Shown in pieces: positions 33,559 to 42,469 of a stretch of DNA of 64,000 nt. Source of the DNA: Bradyrhizobium sp. LTSP849 (GTDB lineage: Bacteria; Pseudomonadota; Alphaproteobacteria; Rhizobiales; Xanthobacteraceae). Positions within the stretch are counted from its first letter, which is position 1; every line of letters starts with the position of its first letter. Under the pieces are notes generated by a model, which saw only the letters and a program-made list of their open reading frames with translations, did not search any database and was not told where the DNA came from. The stretch lies in assembly GCF_000938255.1 (NCBI RefSeq), contig NZ_JYMR01000055.1, forward strand, positions 44,045 to 108,044. Reading direction: 5' to 3'. Made by a program: the position numbers and the translations under genes.

Positions 33559-34599
33559 TCAGGAGCCGAACCTCCGGCGATAGTCCTGCGGCGCGGTGGC
33601 CAGCACGCGCAAAAAGCTGCGGCGCATCGTCTCCTCCGACCCGAAGCCGCAGCGCTGGGATATCCGCTTCACCGGCTGACGCGTCTCCGACAGCATCCGC
33701 CGGGCAGTTTCTACCCTCAATCGCTCGATGGCGCGCAGCGGTGTCAGGCCGGTGGCTCTGGCATAATGCCGGCTGAAGCTGCGTTCGCTCATGCCGGCCT
33801 GACGCGCCAGTCTTGGCAGCGACAGATCGCTGGCGAGATGCGTGTTGATCCAGTCGTGCAGTGCGCCGAATTCGTCTTCGGCCGATTGCAGCGACAGCGC
33901 CTCGCTGAACTGCGCCTGCCCGCCCGGCCGCTTGAGGAAGACGACGAGATAGCGCGCCACGGCGAGGGCCGTGGTGCGGCCCAAATCCTCCTCCACCAGC
34001 GCCAGCGCGAGGTCGATGCCGGCCGTCACCCCTGCCGACGTCCAGATTGTACCATCGCGTATGAAGATCGGATCGGACTCGACGCGTATGGCGGGGAAGC
34101 GTCGCGCGAGCTCGGCGCAGTATGACCAATGCGTCACCGCGCGCCGCCCGTCGAGCGCGCCGGATGCACTGAGCAAAAATGCACCGGTGCAGACCGACGC
34201 TACGCGCCGCGCCTTCTTCACGCGCTGCCGCAGCCAATCCAGCAGCGCCGGATCGGAGGCGGCAAGGTCGACACCCGGGCCACCCGCGACCACCAGCGTA
34301 TCCAGCACACTTGTGCCGCGCGGAAGCGGCTCTGTTGCAATCTCCAGTCCCGACGACGCCGCTACCCGCACACGATCTTTCGCCACCACCCGAAGGGTAT
34401 AGGGCGGCGTTCCGCCGGCCTCCACGACCTGCTCGTTGGTGGTCGCGAACACCTGGAGCGGCCCGGTGACGTCGAGCAACTGCACCGCCGGGTAGGCCAG
34501 CACTTCAATCACGCGAGCGGCGTTACCCCGACCAGAAAGGCGTGCATCGCGAGACATGGAACTTGGCGGGAAACGAGGGGACTTTGGCATCTCAGCCAC
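33559..34599 (-). CDS. GlxA-family transcriptional regulator (DJ-1/PfpI plus AraC domain)
   Basis: The 346-residue product combines an N-terminal DJ-1/PfpI-like domain (VIEVLAYPAVQLLDVTGPLQVF, SVCTGAFLLSASGALDGRRAVTHWS, IWTSAGVTAGIDLAL) with a C-terminal AraC domain (LPRLARQAGMSERSFSRHYARATGL, RISQRCGFGSEETMRRSFLRV). The nucleophile-position Cys in VCTGAF is present, but these regulators usually act as ligand sensors. It is divergent from a gene for a stand-alone DJ-1/PfpI protein, which it probably controls. Confidence 0.93.
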   Translation of the reverse strand: MAEMPKSPRFPPSSMSRDARLSGRGNAARVIEVLAYPAVQLLDVTGPLQVFATTNEQVVEAGGTPPYTLRVVAKDRVRVAASSGLEIATEPLPRGTSVLDTLVVAGGPGVDLAASDPALLDWLRQRVKKARRVASVCTGAFLLSASGALDGRRAVTHWSYCAELARRFPAIRVESDPIFIRDGTIWTSAGVTAGIDLALALVEEDLGRTTALAVARYLVVFLKRPGGQAQFSEALSLQSAEDEFGALHDWINTHLASDLSLPRLARQAGMSERSFSRHYARATGLTPLRAIERLRVETARRMLSETRQPVKRISQRCGFGSEETMRRSFLRVLATAPQDYRRRFGS

Positions 34600-34649
34600 A
34601 GCGTGCCCCGTTAGGTTGCGGCTGTCCAGCTTCGAATTGAGAGCAACCC

Positions 34650-35363
34650 ATGATCCCGCATGAGACGCACCTGCAAATCGGATCCCTGCTGTTCGACGGC
34701 CTCGATCAGATCGACCTGACCGGTCCCTTCGAGGTGCTGTCGCGCATTCCGAGTGCGACCTATCGCGTCTACGCCAAAACGACCGCCCCCGTTCGCGACG
34801 TCAGGGGCTTGCACCTGACGCCGGATGCGACGTTTACCGACGCACCCCGGCTCGATGTGCTTCATGTGCCGGGCGGCTTCGGCCAGGAAGGCGTGATGGA
34901 GGACGACGAGGTTCTCGCCTGGATCCAGCGGCAGGCTGCGGGTGCGCGCAGCGTATTTTCAGTTTGCACCGGCGCTCTGCTGCTCGGCGCGGCGGGACTG
35001 CTCAGGGGACGGCGGGCGACGACCCATTGGGCTTCATTTCACCTGCTGCCATTGTTCGGTGCCATTCCCGTCAACGAACGGGTTGTGATCGACGGCAACT
35101 GGATCTTTGCCGCCGGCGTCACCGCCGGCATCGACGGGGCCCTGCGGCTCGCGGCCGAACTCCGCGGCGACGACGTCGCGCGCGCGATCCAGCTCTACAT
35201 GCAGTATGCGCCGGAGCCGCCGTTCGACAGCGGCACGCCGGAGCGTGCGCCGGTCGCCATCCTCGACCAGGCGAAACTTGCTGTGGCCGACATCACGGCG
35301 CAACGAGAGGCGACCGCCCGACGGGTTGCCGCAAGGCTCGGGATCGCCCCATCCAATGGCTAA
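34650..35363 (+). CDS. DJ-1/PfpI family protein, isonitrile hydratase-like
   Basis: A 237-residue protein with the GATase1-like DJ-1 fold: IGSLLFDGLDQIDLTGPFEVL, FSVCTGALLLGAAGLLRGRRATTHW and FAAGVTAGIDGALRLAAEL. The catalytic Cys of the nucleophile elbow is in SVCTGAL. The length and the GADP motif-like region fit isonitrile hydratases such as Pseudomonas InhA, which hydrate isonitriles to N-formamides, but similar proteins have other roles. It is followed after 39 bases by a SnoaL-like gene in the same direction. The GlxA regulator is divergent. Confidence 0.8.
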   Translation: MIPHETHLQIGSLLFDGLDQIDLTGPFEVLSRIPSATYRVYAKTTAPVRDVRGLHLTPDATFTDAPRLDVLHVPGGFGQEGVMEDDEVLAWIQRQAAGARSVFSVCTGALLLGAAGLLRGRRATTHWASFHLLPLFGAIPVNERVVIDGNWIFAAGVTAGIDGALRLAAELRGDDVARAIQLYMQYAPEPPFDSGTPERAPVAILDQAKLAVADITAQREATARRVAARLGIAPSNG

Positions 35364-35402
35364 TTCACAAAACCTCACATTCAATCAATCAAAGGAGAGA
35401 CC

Positions 35403-35792
35403 ATGATTACGAAGACCTTCACAAAGACCGCCCCGCCGGAATGGCTTCTCGCGATGTGGAAGGAGATCGACGACAAGACGTTCGGCAAGGGGTTCGACTG
35501 TTTCGCAGAAGATGCGATCTGCAATCTCGGTGTCGCCGACTGGCACGGCCGCGAAGCAATCCGCAACAATTTGCGGCAGTTCATCGACCGCGGCTTCACC
35601 GCGCTCCACGACGTCGTCGAGTTCTGGGACAGCCCTGAGCTCAAGATCTTCCACGGCAAGGTCGCTATGCGCTTCGACGATCCCAACATCGCAGCCGTGC
35701 GACCGACCATGGCCCATTTCTTCTATATGGACGAAAGGGATCCCACCAAGGTCAAGCACTGGATCGGCGCCGTGGGGCCGACCGGCTTCTAG
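35403..35792 (+). CDS. SnoaL/NTF2-like protein
   Basis: The 129-residue product has the short alpha/beta-cone pattern of SnoaL-like proteins: LLAMWKEIDDKTFGKGFDCFA, DAICNLGVADWHGREAIRNNLRQFID, DVVEFWDSPELKIFHGKVAMRF and MAHFFYMDERDPTKVKHWIG. Such folds work as small hydrolases, isomerases or binding proteins. It begins with a strong AAAGGAGAG ribosome binding site. It lies downstream of the DJ-1/PfpI gene and is probably in its operon. No pathway can be fixed. Confidence 0.8.
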   Translation: MITKTFTKTAPPEWLLAMWKEIDDKTFGKGFDCFAEDAICNLGVADWHGREAIRNNLRQFIDRGFTALHDVVEFWDSPELKIFHGKVAMRFDDPNIAAVRPTMAHFFYMDERDPTKVKHWIGAVGPTGF

Positions 35793-35811
35793 CTTGCAGA
35801 TCATGACAACA

Positions 35812-35850
35812 GAAGCGGCCCCATCTTCGGACGGGACCGCTTCATTTTGG
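35812..35850. terminator. Terminator between convergent genes
   Basis: An inverted repeat, GAAGCGGCCCC (35812-35822) and GGGACCGCTTC (33 bases later, ending 35843) with one mismatch and a loop of about ten bases, is followed by attttgg. It lies between the SnoaL-like gene stop and the pcaG stop and can serve either strand. Confidence 0.65.
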
Positions 35851-35860
35851 GCGGGATCAA

Positions 35861-36487
35861 TCAGACGTCGAAGAACACCGTCTCGTCGGGCCCCTGCAAA
35901 TTGACCATGAAGGAATACACGATCTTGCCGGCCCGCTCGCTGCGGGCAGCGATCAGTGTCTTGCGACGGACCGGCGGCTCCACGAGATTGAGCACGGGAT
36001 CGGCGGCATTCGCGGCCTCTTCATCCGAGAAATAGAGCCGCGTGTTGAGGCCGATATTGATGCCGCGCGCGACGATCCAGATGTTGACGTACGGCGCGCA
36101 TTTCCGGCCCGCTCTGTCGATGATCGCGCCCGGCTTGATGGTCTCGAACGTCACCAGTCCGCTCTCGAAATCGGAGCCGGCGCGGCCCCAACCGCGGAAA
36201 TCTTCGTCCAGTGCGCTGGCCGAACGATCGGCCGGATGGTTGTAGTGGCCGGCCGCGTTGGCCTGCCAGATCTCCAGCAGCACGTCGCGCAGCACCGTGC
36301 CGCTGCCGTCGATCACCTTGCCTTCCAGCGTGATGTGTTCTCCAAGCGTGTTCGGCGTCACCAGCACGTTGGAAAAATTCTTGTCAAAGATGTCGAAGCC
36401 GGCCATGGCCGGGATCAGGCCGATATGGACGTAGGGCCCGGCAGTCTGCGAGGCGGTTTCCTTGAGATAGTTGAACGGCTGCGGCAT
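35861..36487 (-). CDS. pcaG: Protocatechuate 3,4-dioxygenase alpha subunit (PcaG)
   Basis: A 208-residue protein from the ATG at 36487. It has the intradiol dioxygenase core: QTAGPYVHIGL, HITLEGKVIDGSGTVLRDVLLEIWQANAAGHYNHPAD, and YVNIWIVARGINIGLNTRLYFSDE. In the alpha subunit the iron ligands are lost, and here NIWIVARG replaces the HIHF of the beta subunit, as expected. It forms the alpha-beta heterodimer with PcaH that opens protocatechuate to 3-carboxy-cis,cis-muconate. The start is 4 bases after the pcaH stop. Confidence 0.95.
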   Translation of the reverse strand: MPQPFNYLKETASQTAGPYVHIGLIPAMAGFDIFDKNFSNVLVTPNTLGEHITLEGKVIDGSGTVLRDVLLEIWQANAAGHYNHPADRSASALDEDFRGWGRAGSDFESGLVTFETIKPGAIIDRAGRKCAPYVNIWIVARGINIGLNTRLYFSDEEAANAADPVLNLVEPPVRRKTLIAARSERAGKIVYSFMVNLQGPDETVFFDV

Positions 36488-36491
36488 TGGC

Positions 36492-37274
36492 TCAGTTCCC
36501 CTCGGTGCGATTTTCGAAATAGGTGGAGCGCTGGCCGCGCAACACGATGTCGAAGCGGTAGGCGAGAGAGTCGAACGGCGTCGAGGCATTGAGGTCGAGC
36601 GGCGCCACGAGGCGGTCGAGGGCATCCTTGTCCGGGATCGTCGTCAGGATCGGGCAGACCGGGATCAGCGGATCGCCCTCGAAATACATCTGCGTGATCA
36701 GCCGCTGCGCAAAGCCAGAGCCGAACACCGAGAAGTGGATGTGGGCGGGACGCCAGCTGTTGACGAAGTTGCGCCAGGGATAGGGCCCGGGCTTTACGGT
36801 GCGGAAATAATAGTAGCCGGTATCGTCCGTCAGCGCGCGGCCGCAGCCGCCGAAATTCGGATCGATCGGCGCGAGATACGTATCCTTCCTGTGCCGGTAG
36901 CGGCCGCCGGCGTTGGCCTGCCAGAACTCGACCAGCGTGTTCGGCACGCCGCGCCCGGTTTCGTCCAGCACACGGCCGTGGACGATGATGCGCTCGCCGA
37001 CGGGGTCGCCGTCCTTGGCGTAGTTGCGGATCAAATCGTTGTCGAGCGGCCCGAGATCGTTGTGGCCAAACACCGGCCCAGTGATCTCCGAGACCGAGTT
37101 CTCGATCGACAGCAGCGCCTGGCGCGGCGATCGCAGCACCGAGGATTTATAGCCGGGCGCATGCGCCGGCGGGTGGATGGAATGGTCGCGCTGGAAGAAG
37201 CCGCCGTCGCGCGGCGTGAACGGCTCGGGGCGGTTGAGGCGGGGATCCCTTAAGGCTGGCGCCTGGGCATTCAT
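36492..37274 (-). CDS. pcaH: Protocatechuate 3,4-dioxygenase beta subunit (PcaH)
   Basis: The 260-residue catalytic subunit. The non-haem iron(III) ligands are visible: Tyr in GGRYRHRKD, Tyr in YPWRNFVNSWRP and the two His of AHIHFSVFG, with GRVLDETGRGVPNTLVEFWQAN as the conserved intradiol core. It catalyses ring opening of protocatechuate with oxygen. It is first in the pcaHG operon and divergent from a LysR-type regulator. No other pca genes (pcaBCDIJ) are in the window. Confidence 0.97.
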   Translation of the reverse strand: MNAQAPALRDPRLNRPEPFTPRDGGFFQRDHSIHPPAHAPGYKSSVLRSPRQALLSIENSVSEITGPVFGHNDLGPLDNDLIRNYAKDGDPVGERIIVHGRVLDETGRGVPNTLVEFWQANAGGRYRHRKDTYLAPIDPNFGGCGRALTDDTGYYYFRTVKPGPYPWRNFVNSWRPAHIHFSVFGSGFAQRLITQMYFEGDPLIPVCPILTTIPDKDALDRLVAPLDLNASTPFDSLAYRFDIVLRGQRSTYFENRTEGN

Positions 37275-37371
37275 CGGAATTGTCTCTCCCTGTGGCGTCC
37301 CGGGGTCCGGGCGCGCGGCTTATCGGGAGAGCATGGGCCGGTCTATTCCCCGGATAAATAGATCGATTATA
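37275..37371. promoter_or_regulatory. Divergent promoter region of pcaHG and the LysR gene
   Basis: The 97 bases contain a LysR-type T-N11-A sequence in ATAGATCGATTATA (37358-37371), a near-palindrome centred on ATCGAT that lies against the regulator start. This is a candidate binding site for the adjacent LysR protein. The pcaH ribosome binding site (GGGAGAGACA) is on the other strand. Confidence 0.35.
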
Positions 37372-38301
37372 ATGAATCCCATGAACAAAATCGATCATTT
37401 GGCGCTCGACGGCCGCGCGCTCGAATTGTTCCTGACCGTGCTGGAGGAAGGCTCGGTGACGGCGGCCGCGACACGTCTCGGCCTGACGCAATCGGCCGTC
37501 AGCCACGCCCTGAACAAGCTGCGGCGGATCGCCGGCGATCCGCTGTTCGCAAAATCCGGCCGCGGCATTGTCGCGACCGCCCATGCCCAGGCACTGGCCG
37601 CGAAAGCGCGTGCGCTGATCGACGAGATGCGGAGCTTTGCCGGCGGGGTCACGTTCGAGCCCGCGCTTGCGCAACTTTCGCTGACAGTTGCCGCGAACGA
37701 CTTGCAGCGCGACCTGCTGCTGCCGCGTTTCTTCGATCATGTTGCAGCTCAAGTGAAGAGCCTGAACCTGCGCGTGATCCCATCGCAATCGCCCTCGCCT
37801 GCGATGCTGCGCGAGAACCGCTGCGACCTCCTGATCACGCCGCTGCCGCCGTCCGGCGTCGACATCATGCAGAAGCGCCTGCTGCGGGATCATTACGTCT
37901 GCTATTACGACGCCAAGGCGCGCACTGCTCCGGCCGGCCGCAGCGCCTATCTCGCGGCGTGCCACATTACCGTAGTCTATACCGACAACGAGCGGCTCGA
38001 CTTCGATCGCCAGCTTGCGGCCAACGGCTTCCACCGGGACATCGCCATCTCCGTGCCGAGCTTCTCCGGCGTGCCGCCCTTCCTGCGTGGCTCGCAGATG
38101 CTGGCGAGCATGCCGAGCCTGCTCGCCTCCGGCGTCATGCGCGGATTTGCACATGCGCAGATTCCGCTGGCCTCGCGCACCAGGACGCTCGCGGAGCTGC
38201 CGATGTTCATGGTCTGGCACCAGCGTTATCAGAAGGACCTGGCGCATCGCTGGATCAGAAGTCAGCTCGAGGCCGTGGCGGCGACCGCCGCGGGGGGATG
38301 A
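37372..38301 (+). CDS. LysR-family transcriptional regulator
   Basis: From the ATG at 37372 the product is 309 residues. The N-terminal winged helix-turn-helix is clear (LELFLTVLEEGSVTAAATRLGLTQSAVSHALNKLRRIAGDPLF), and the rest is the effector-binding domain (LTVAANDLQRDLLLPRFFDHVA). The sequence is of the NodD/NahR-like type with the DNA-binding end RGIVATAHA; it does not obviously resemble PcaQ. Its position divergent from pcaHG suggests it regulates them, with protocatechuate-pathway ligands as possible effectors. The ATG at 37381 is an alternative start. Confidence 0.9.
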   Translation: MNPMNKIDHLALDGRALELFLTVLEEGSVTAAATRLGLTQSAVSHALNKLRRIAGDPLFAKSGRGIVATAHAQALAAKARALIDEMRSFAGGVTFEPALAQLSLTVAANDLQRDLLLPRFFDHVAAQVKSLNLRVIPSQSPSPAMLRENRCDLLITPLPPSGVDIMQKRLLRDHYVCYYDAKARTAPAGRSAYLAACHITVVYTDNERLDFDRQLAANGFHRDIAISVPSFSGVPPFLRGSQMLASMPSLLASGVMRGFAHAQIPLASRTRTLAELPMFMVWHQRYQKDLAHRWIRSQLEAVAATAAGG

Positions 38302-38558
38302 CCAAGATTCCGAACTGGTTGCGTCCGATCGGCCACACCCGAAGCCCGGAAATGATGATCAAACGCGATGGCTGACCGAGCTCAACCGAATGGTTGATGC
38401 GAGGCCCGCGATTTCGCGCCAAGGTTCCGCTCATCAGGCTGTTCGACGCGATGTAGAGGCACGAAGTCGCGAGATCACACGATCCTCGAACCGCATCTGC
38501 GAGCGGGCTCTGATCACAAGATCGATGGAACGCCAGGACGGGCGTTCGGAGAATTTTC

Positions 38559-39485
38559 ATGCGGCCAAGCGTGTGCCTTCTGACCGCCTACGACTCCGTT
38601 CAACAGCCGCTCGCCGCCCTCACCGTTCCCCGCATGCAAGCATTCGCCGAGGCGCATGGCTATCAAATGCGCATCATTCATGGAGACAATTGGAAACGTC
38701 CGCGCGGATGGCTGAAGATCGAAGTGATCCGGGCCGCGCTTGAAGACAATTTCGACTTCGTGCTCTGGATGGACGTCGACGCCATCGTGCTTCGCAACGA
38801 TGTCGACGTCAGGACGGCGGCGGTCGACGACGCTCATCTGCATATGGCCTGGCACGGTCCGGATACATCCGAGATCCTGGCCGCGGATTTCGTTCCGCAC
38901 TTCAATTCGGGCGTCATGCTGATCCGTGTGCACGACTGGTCACGCGAATTTTTCAGGCGGGTCTGGGAGATCGACGAATTCCCGCATCCCTGGTTCGACC
39001 AAGCCACCATGCTCCACCTTCTCGGTTACGATGCATGTGTGGGGCTTGGACCGGACCGTCCCGACGAGCCGAACCGATCCGGTGTCGCGCGTCTCGACAC
39101 CGCCTGGAATTCGATTCCCGGCCTCGCCACCGTGCCCGACCCGATCGTTCACCACTATGCCGGGATCAGCAATCCATCGACACGGCTCAAGATCGTCGAG
39201 GCGGATATCACGACCGCGCCGTTACGCGAACGGCAGGACGCTCATTTGCGCCAGGCGTTCGCCCGCCAGTTCAGCCTGTGGCGGGAAGACGCCGCGATGC
39301 GCGACTGGGTCACGGCGGAGCGAGATTCGGCCCTGGCCGAGCTCCAGTCCGTTGCGGCCGAGCGGCACGGATTTCTGGCGGAGAGGGACGACGCGCGGGC
39401 GCAACTGGCGGCGGTCCGAAGCTCTACCTCCTGGCGGCTGACCGCACCGTTGCGCAGGGCGAAGGAATGGCTTCCCCGCCGCTGA
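38559..39485 (+). CDS. Glycosyltransferase, GMA12/MNN10-like
   Basis: The 308-residue product starts VCLLTAYDSVQQPLAALTVPR and has the DxD motif in FVLWMDVDAIVLRNDVD, HFNSGVMLIRVHDW and HPWFDQATMLHLL. These are features of galactosyl/mannosyl transferases of the GT34 (GMA12/MNN10) type. A C-terminal coiled segment (AERDSALAELQSVAAERHGFLAERDDARAQ) ends in a basic helix, possibly for membrane contact. It probably adds sugars to a surface polysaccharide. It stands alone with no other polysaccharide genes beside it. Confidence 0.8.
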   Translation: MRPSVCLLTAYDSVQQPLAALTVPRMQAFAEAHGYQMRIIHGDNWKRPRGWLKIEVIRAALEDNFDFVLWMDVDAIVLRNDVDVRTAAVDDAHLHMAWHGPDTSEILAADFVPHFNSGVMLIRVHDWSREFFRRVWEIDEFPHPWFDQATMLHLLGYDACVGLGPDRPDEPNRSGVARLDTAWNSIPGLATVPDPIVHHYAGISNPSTRLKIVEADITTAPLRERQDAHLRQAFARQFSLWREDAAMRDWVTAERDSALAELQSVAAERHGFLAERDDARAQLAAVRSSTSWRLTAPLRRAKEWLPRR

Positions 39486-39584
39486 GGCGGCCGCCGACTC
39501 GGCGCCGCCGCCGAGGGCCTGGCGTTACCCAGCCCCTCGCCAAACCCACTGGTTGCGCGCGGGCGGCCACGCTAGAATTGCCCC

Positions 39585-40889
39585 ATGACAGTGACCGATA
39601 TTGCGAGCCGGACGTACAATCACAGCTGGCGGCTGGACCCCATCATCCGCAGCCTGCTTGATACCGACTTCTATAAACTATTGATGTTGCAAATGATTCG
39701 GGAATCGTACCCGACTCAGCAGGTGACCTTCTCGGTCATCAACCGCTCGCGCCATGTCCGGCTTGCCGAGATCATCGACGAGGGCGAGCTGCGCGCCCAG
39801 CTCGACCATGCCCGCACCATCCGCTTCACCAAGAAGGAGCTGATCTGGCTTGCCGGCAACACGTTCTACGGCAAGACCCACATGTTCTCGGCGGACTTCA
39901 TCCGCTGGCTCGCCGAATTCCGACTGCCCGAATACGAATTGCGCAAGGTCGAAGGCCAATACGAGCTGCATTTCCACGGGCCGTGGACCCACACCACGAT
40001 GTGGGAGATTCCGGCACTCGCCATCCTCAACGAATTGCGCTCGCGTTCGGCGATGAAGGGCCGCGGCCGCTTCGAGCTCGATGTGCTGTTTGCCCGTGCC
40101 AAGGCCAAGCTGTGGACCAAGGTGGAGCGGCTGCGCAAGCTCGAGAATTTGCGGCTGTCCGACTTCGGCACGCGCCGCCGCCACGGCTTCCTCTGGCAGC
40201 GCTGGTGCGTGGAGGCGGTGAAGGAAGGCTTGGGTCCGTCCTTCATCGGCACCTCCAACGTGCTGCTCGCGATGGACAACGATCTCGAAGCGATCGGCAC
40301 CAACGCGCATGAGCTGCCGATGGTCGCGGCCGCGCTCGCCAAGGACGACGAGGAATTGCGCTGGGCGCCCTATCGCATCCTCGACCAGTGGCGCCAGACC
40401 TATGGCGGCAATTTGCTGATCGCGCTGCCGGACGCGTTCGGCACAAAAGTTTTCCTGCGCGATGCACCGGAATGGGTCGCCGACTGGACCGGCTTCCGCC
40501 CCGACAGCGCGCCGCCGATCCAGGCCGGCGAAGAAATCATCAAATGGTGGGAATCGAAGGGTCGCAACCCCCGGGACAAGCTGCTCGTCTTCTCCGACGC
40601 GATGGATGTCGGCTCGATCGAGGAGACCTATCACCATTTTGGCGGCCGGGTACGGCTGTCCTTCGGCTGGGGCACCAACCTCACCAACGATTTCGTCGGC
40701 TGCCCGCCGGATGCCTCGATCAATCTCGATCCGATCTCGATCGTGTGCAAGGTGTCGTCGGTCGACGGACATCCGGCCGTCAAGCTCTCTGACAATCCGG
40801 AGAAGGCAACCGGTCTGCCCTCGGAGATCGAGCGTTACCTGCGTGTGTTCGGCGACGCCGGCCGCGTACGCACGCCGGTGCTGGTCTAG
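39585..40889 (+). CDS. pncB: Nicotinate phosphoribosyltransferase (PncB)
   Basis: The 434-residue product matches the NAPRTase family in length and motifs: LLDTDFYKLLMLQMI, TFSVINRS, FGTRRRHGFLWQ, FIGTSNVLLAMDNDLEAIGTNAHE (the His of AHE corresponds to the autophosphorylated residue), YGGNLLIALPDAFGTKVFL and LSFGWGTNLTNDF. It converts nicotinate and PRPP to nicotinate mononucleotide with ATP in the Preiss-Handler route to NAD. It sits alone between a glycosyltransferase and a GGDEF gene. Confidence 0.95.
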   Translation: MTVTDIASRTYNHSWRLDPIIRSLLDTDFYKLLMLQMIRESYPTQQVTFSVINRSRHVRLAEIIDEGELRAQLDHARTIRFTKKELIWLAGNTFYGKTHMFSADFIRWLAEFRLPEYELRKVEGQYELHFHGPWTHTTMWEIPALAILNELRSRSAMKGRGRFELDVLFARAKAKLWTKVERLRKLENLRLSDFGTRRRHGFLWQRWCVEAVKEGLGPSFIGTSNVLLAMDNDLEAIGTNAHELPMVAAALAKDDEELRWAPYRILDQWRQTYGGNLLIALPDAFGTKVFLRDAPEWVADWTGFRPDSAPPIQAGEEIIKWWESKGRNPRDKLLVFSDAMDVGSIEETYHHFGGRVRLSFGWGTNLTNDFVGCPPDASINLDPISIVCKVSSVDGHPAVKLSDNPEKATGLPSEIERYLRVFGDAGRVRTPVLV

Positions 40890-41123
40890 CGCCAACCCGA
40901 AATTCTCTCGATCGAGTAAACCGCACGCGACGAATTCGAGGCATCAATGCGCCAGTTCCGGTTTGGCGGCATTTGCAACGATCTGCGAGCATACGCTTCA
41001 CAGCGCCTTCACCCTGCGACGCAGTCTCCCGGCATTTTCAAGTCGAGTTAAGCACCCTTCGCACGCAATCCGCGTTATGAGCGGACGCTCCGCTGGGGTC
41101 GTTGAGCGATTTGGGGAACGCAG

Positions 41124-42437
41124 GTGTTTCGCAGAACAGCGCCGTCGACGAAGGGACGCAACTTCCTTCATGTCATCAAGCTCGTCTCGCCGTTCATCGC
41201 AGTCGTCGTGCTGCAGGCGGCGATCGCCGGATTCAGCCTCGAGGTGATGTCCTCGGTCCGCGCCTATGTTGCGGGCGAAGCGATGTGGTCGCGGTCGCAG
41301 AAGAACGCCGTCTACTTCCTCAACCTCTATCTGCGTTCAGGCGAGGCGGGCCAGTTCGCGCAATACCAGACCTCGCTCGCTGTCCCCATCGGCGACGAGT
41401 TCGCGCGTTGGGCGCTCGAACGCGAACCGGTCGACGCCGAAGCCGCCCGGATCGGCTTCCTGCAAGGCGCCAACCATCCCGACGATGTGCCCGGCTTGAT
41501 CTGGTTGTTCCGTTATTTCAGCCGGGTCAGCTTCCTCCAGGAGGCGATCCGGGAGTGGGCCGCTACCGATCCCATGTTGCTGGAGCTGAACGTCTTCGGC
41601 GAGGTCATCCGTTCCGAGCTGAAGAATGGTCCCATTGCGGACAGCGACCGCCTGAACTTTCTGTCGTCGCGGCTGTCCGACCTGAACAGCCAGTTCACGG
41701 GACACGCCAATCGGTTCTCGACGGTGCTGGGCGAAGGTTCCCGCGCCATCAAGCTGATGCTGACCGGCGTGAACATTGCGACCGCGGCGACGCTGATCCT
41801 GCTCCTGATCTGGCACACGCGCCGACTGGTGCTGCAACGCCAGGCGTTCGAGGATGCATTGCATGCCGAGAAGGAGCGTCTCGCCTTTCAGGCCTCGCAT
41901 GACTGGCTGACCGGTCTCGCCAACCGGCGCGCCTTCGAAGCGCGCCTGCAAAGCGAGCTTGATGGCGCCGGCAAAGGTCCGCTCAGCCTGATCCTGCTCG
42001 ACCTCGACCAATTCAAGAGTGTCAACGACAGCTGCGGCCATCTCGCGGGCGACCGCCTGCTCTGTCAGATCTCGCGCCTTTTGCAGCAGAATCGGCGGCC
42101 GCACGACCTGGTCGCCCGGCTTGGCGGCGATGAATTTGGCCTAATCCTGCCGCAATGCGCGCCCTACGACGCCCTCGATATTGCCGAACGGCTGCGCCGC
42201 TCGCTCGAGCTGTTCAACTTCGCCTGGGACGATTGCTGCTTTGCTATCACCGCCAGCATCGGCGTTACCTGCATCGCCGACGGCAACGCCACGCTCGAGG
42301 AAGCGATGCGGCGCGCGGATGCCGCCTGCTATCGCGCCAAAGAGAAAGGGCGCAACCGGGTTCAGGTCGACAACGGGAGACCGGACGTCGTCGTCGTCCC
42401 GTCGCGACAACGCGAGATCATCGCGGCGCGCGGCTGA
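41124..42437 (+). CDS. GGDEF diguanylate cyclase, membrane-bound
   Basis: The 437-residue product starts at a GTG (41124). It has two membrane spans (about 20-40 and 210-230), a periplasmic helical sensor between them and a GGDEF domain (about 265-420). The active site is RLGGDEFGL, and an RxxD inhibitory site (RPHD) stands five residues before it, so product feedback should work. DQFKSVNDSCGHLAGDRLL supplies the other substrate contacts. It makes c-di-GMP. It is one of three c-di-GMP enzymes in the window, together with the EAL (7.4 kb) and HD-GYP (27.2 kb) genes. Confidence 0.93.
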   Translation: MFRRTAPSTKGRNFLHVIKLVSPFIAVVVLQAAIAGFSLEVMSSVRAYVAGEAMWSRSQKNAVYFLNLYLRSGEAGQFAQYQTSLAVPIGDEFARWALEREPVDAEAARIGFLQGANHPDDVPGLIWLFRYFSRVSFLQEAIREWAATDPMLLELNVFGEVIRSELKNGPIADSDRLNFLSSRLSDLNSQFTGHANRFSTVLGEGSRAIKLMLTGVNIATAATLILLLIWHTRRLVLQRQAFEDALHAEKERLAFQASHDWLTGLANRRAFEARLQSELDGAGKGPLSLILLDLDQFKSVNDSCGHLAGDRLLCQISRLLQQNRRPHDLVARLGGDEFGLILPQCAPYDALDIAERLRRSLELFNFAWDDCCFAITASIGVTCIADGNATLEEAMRRADAACYRAKEKGRNRVQVDNGRPDVVVVPSRQREIIAARG

Positions 42438-42469
42438 TCACCGTCAGCGTCGACGCAGCCCTCGTCCGG

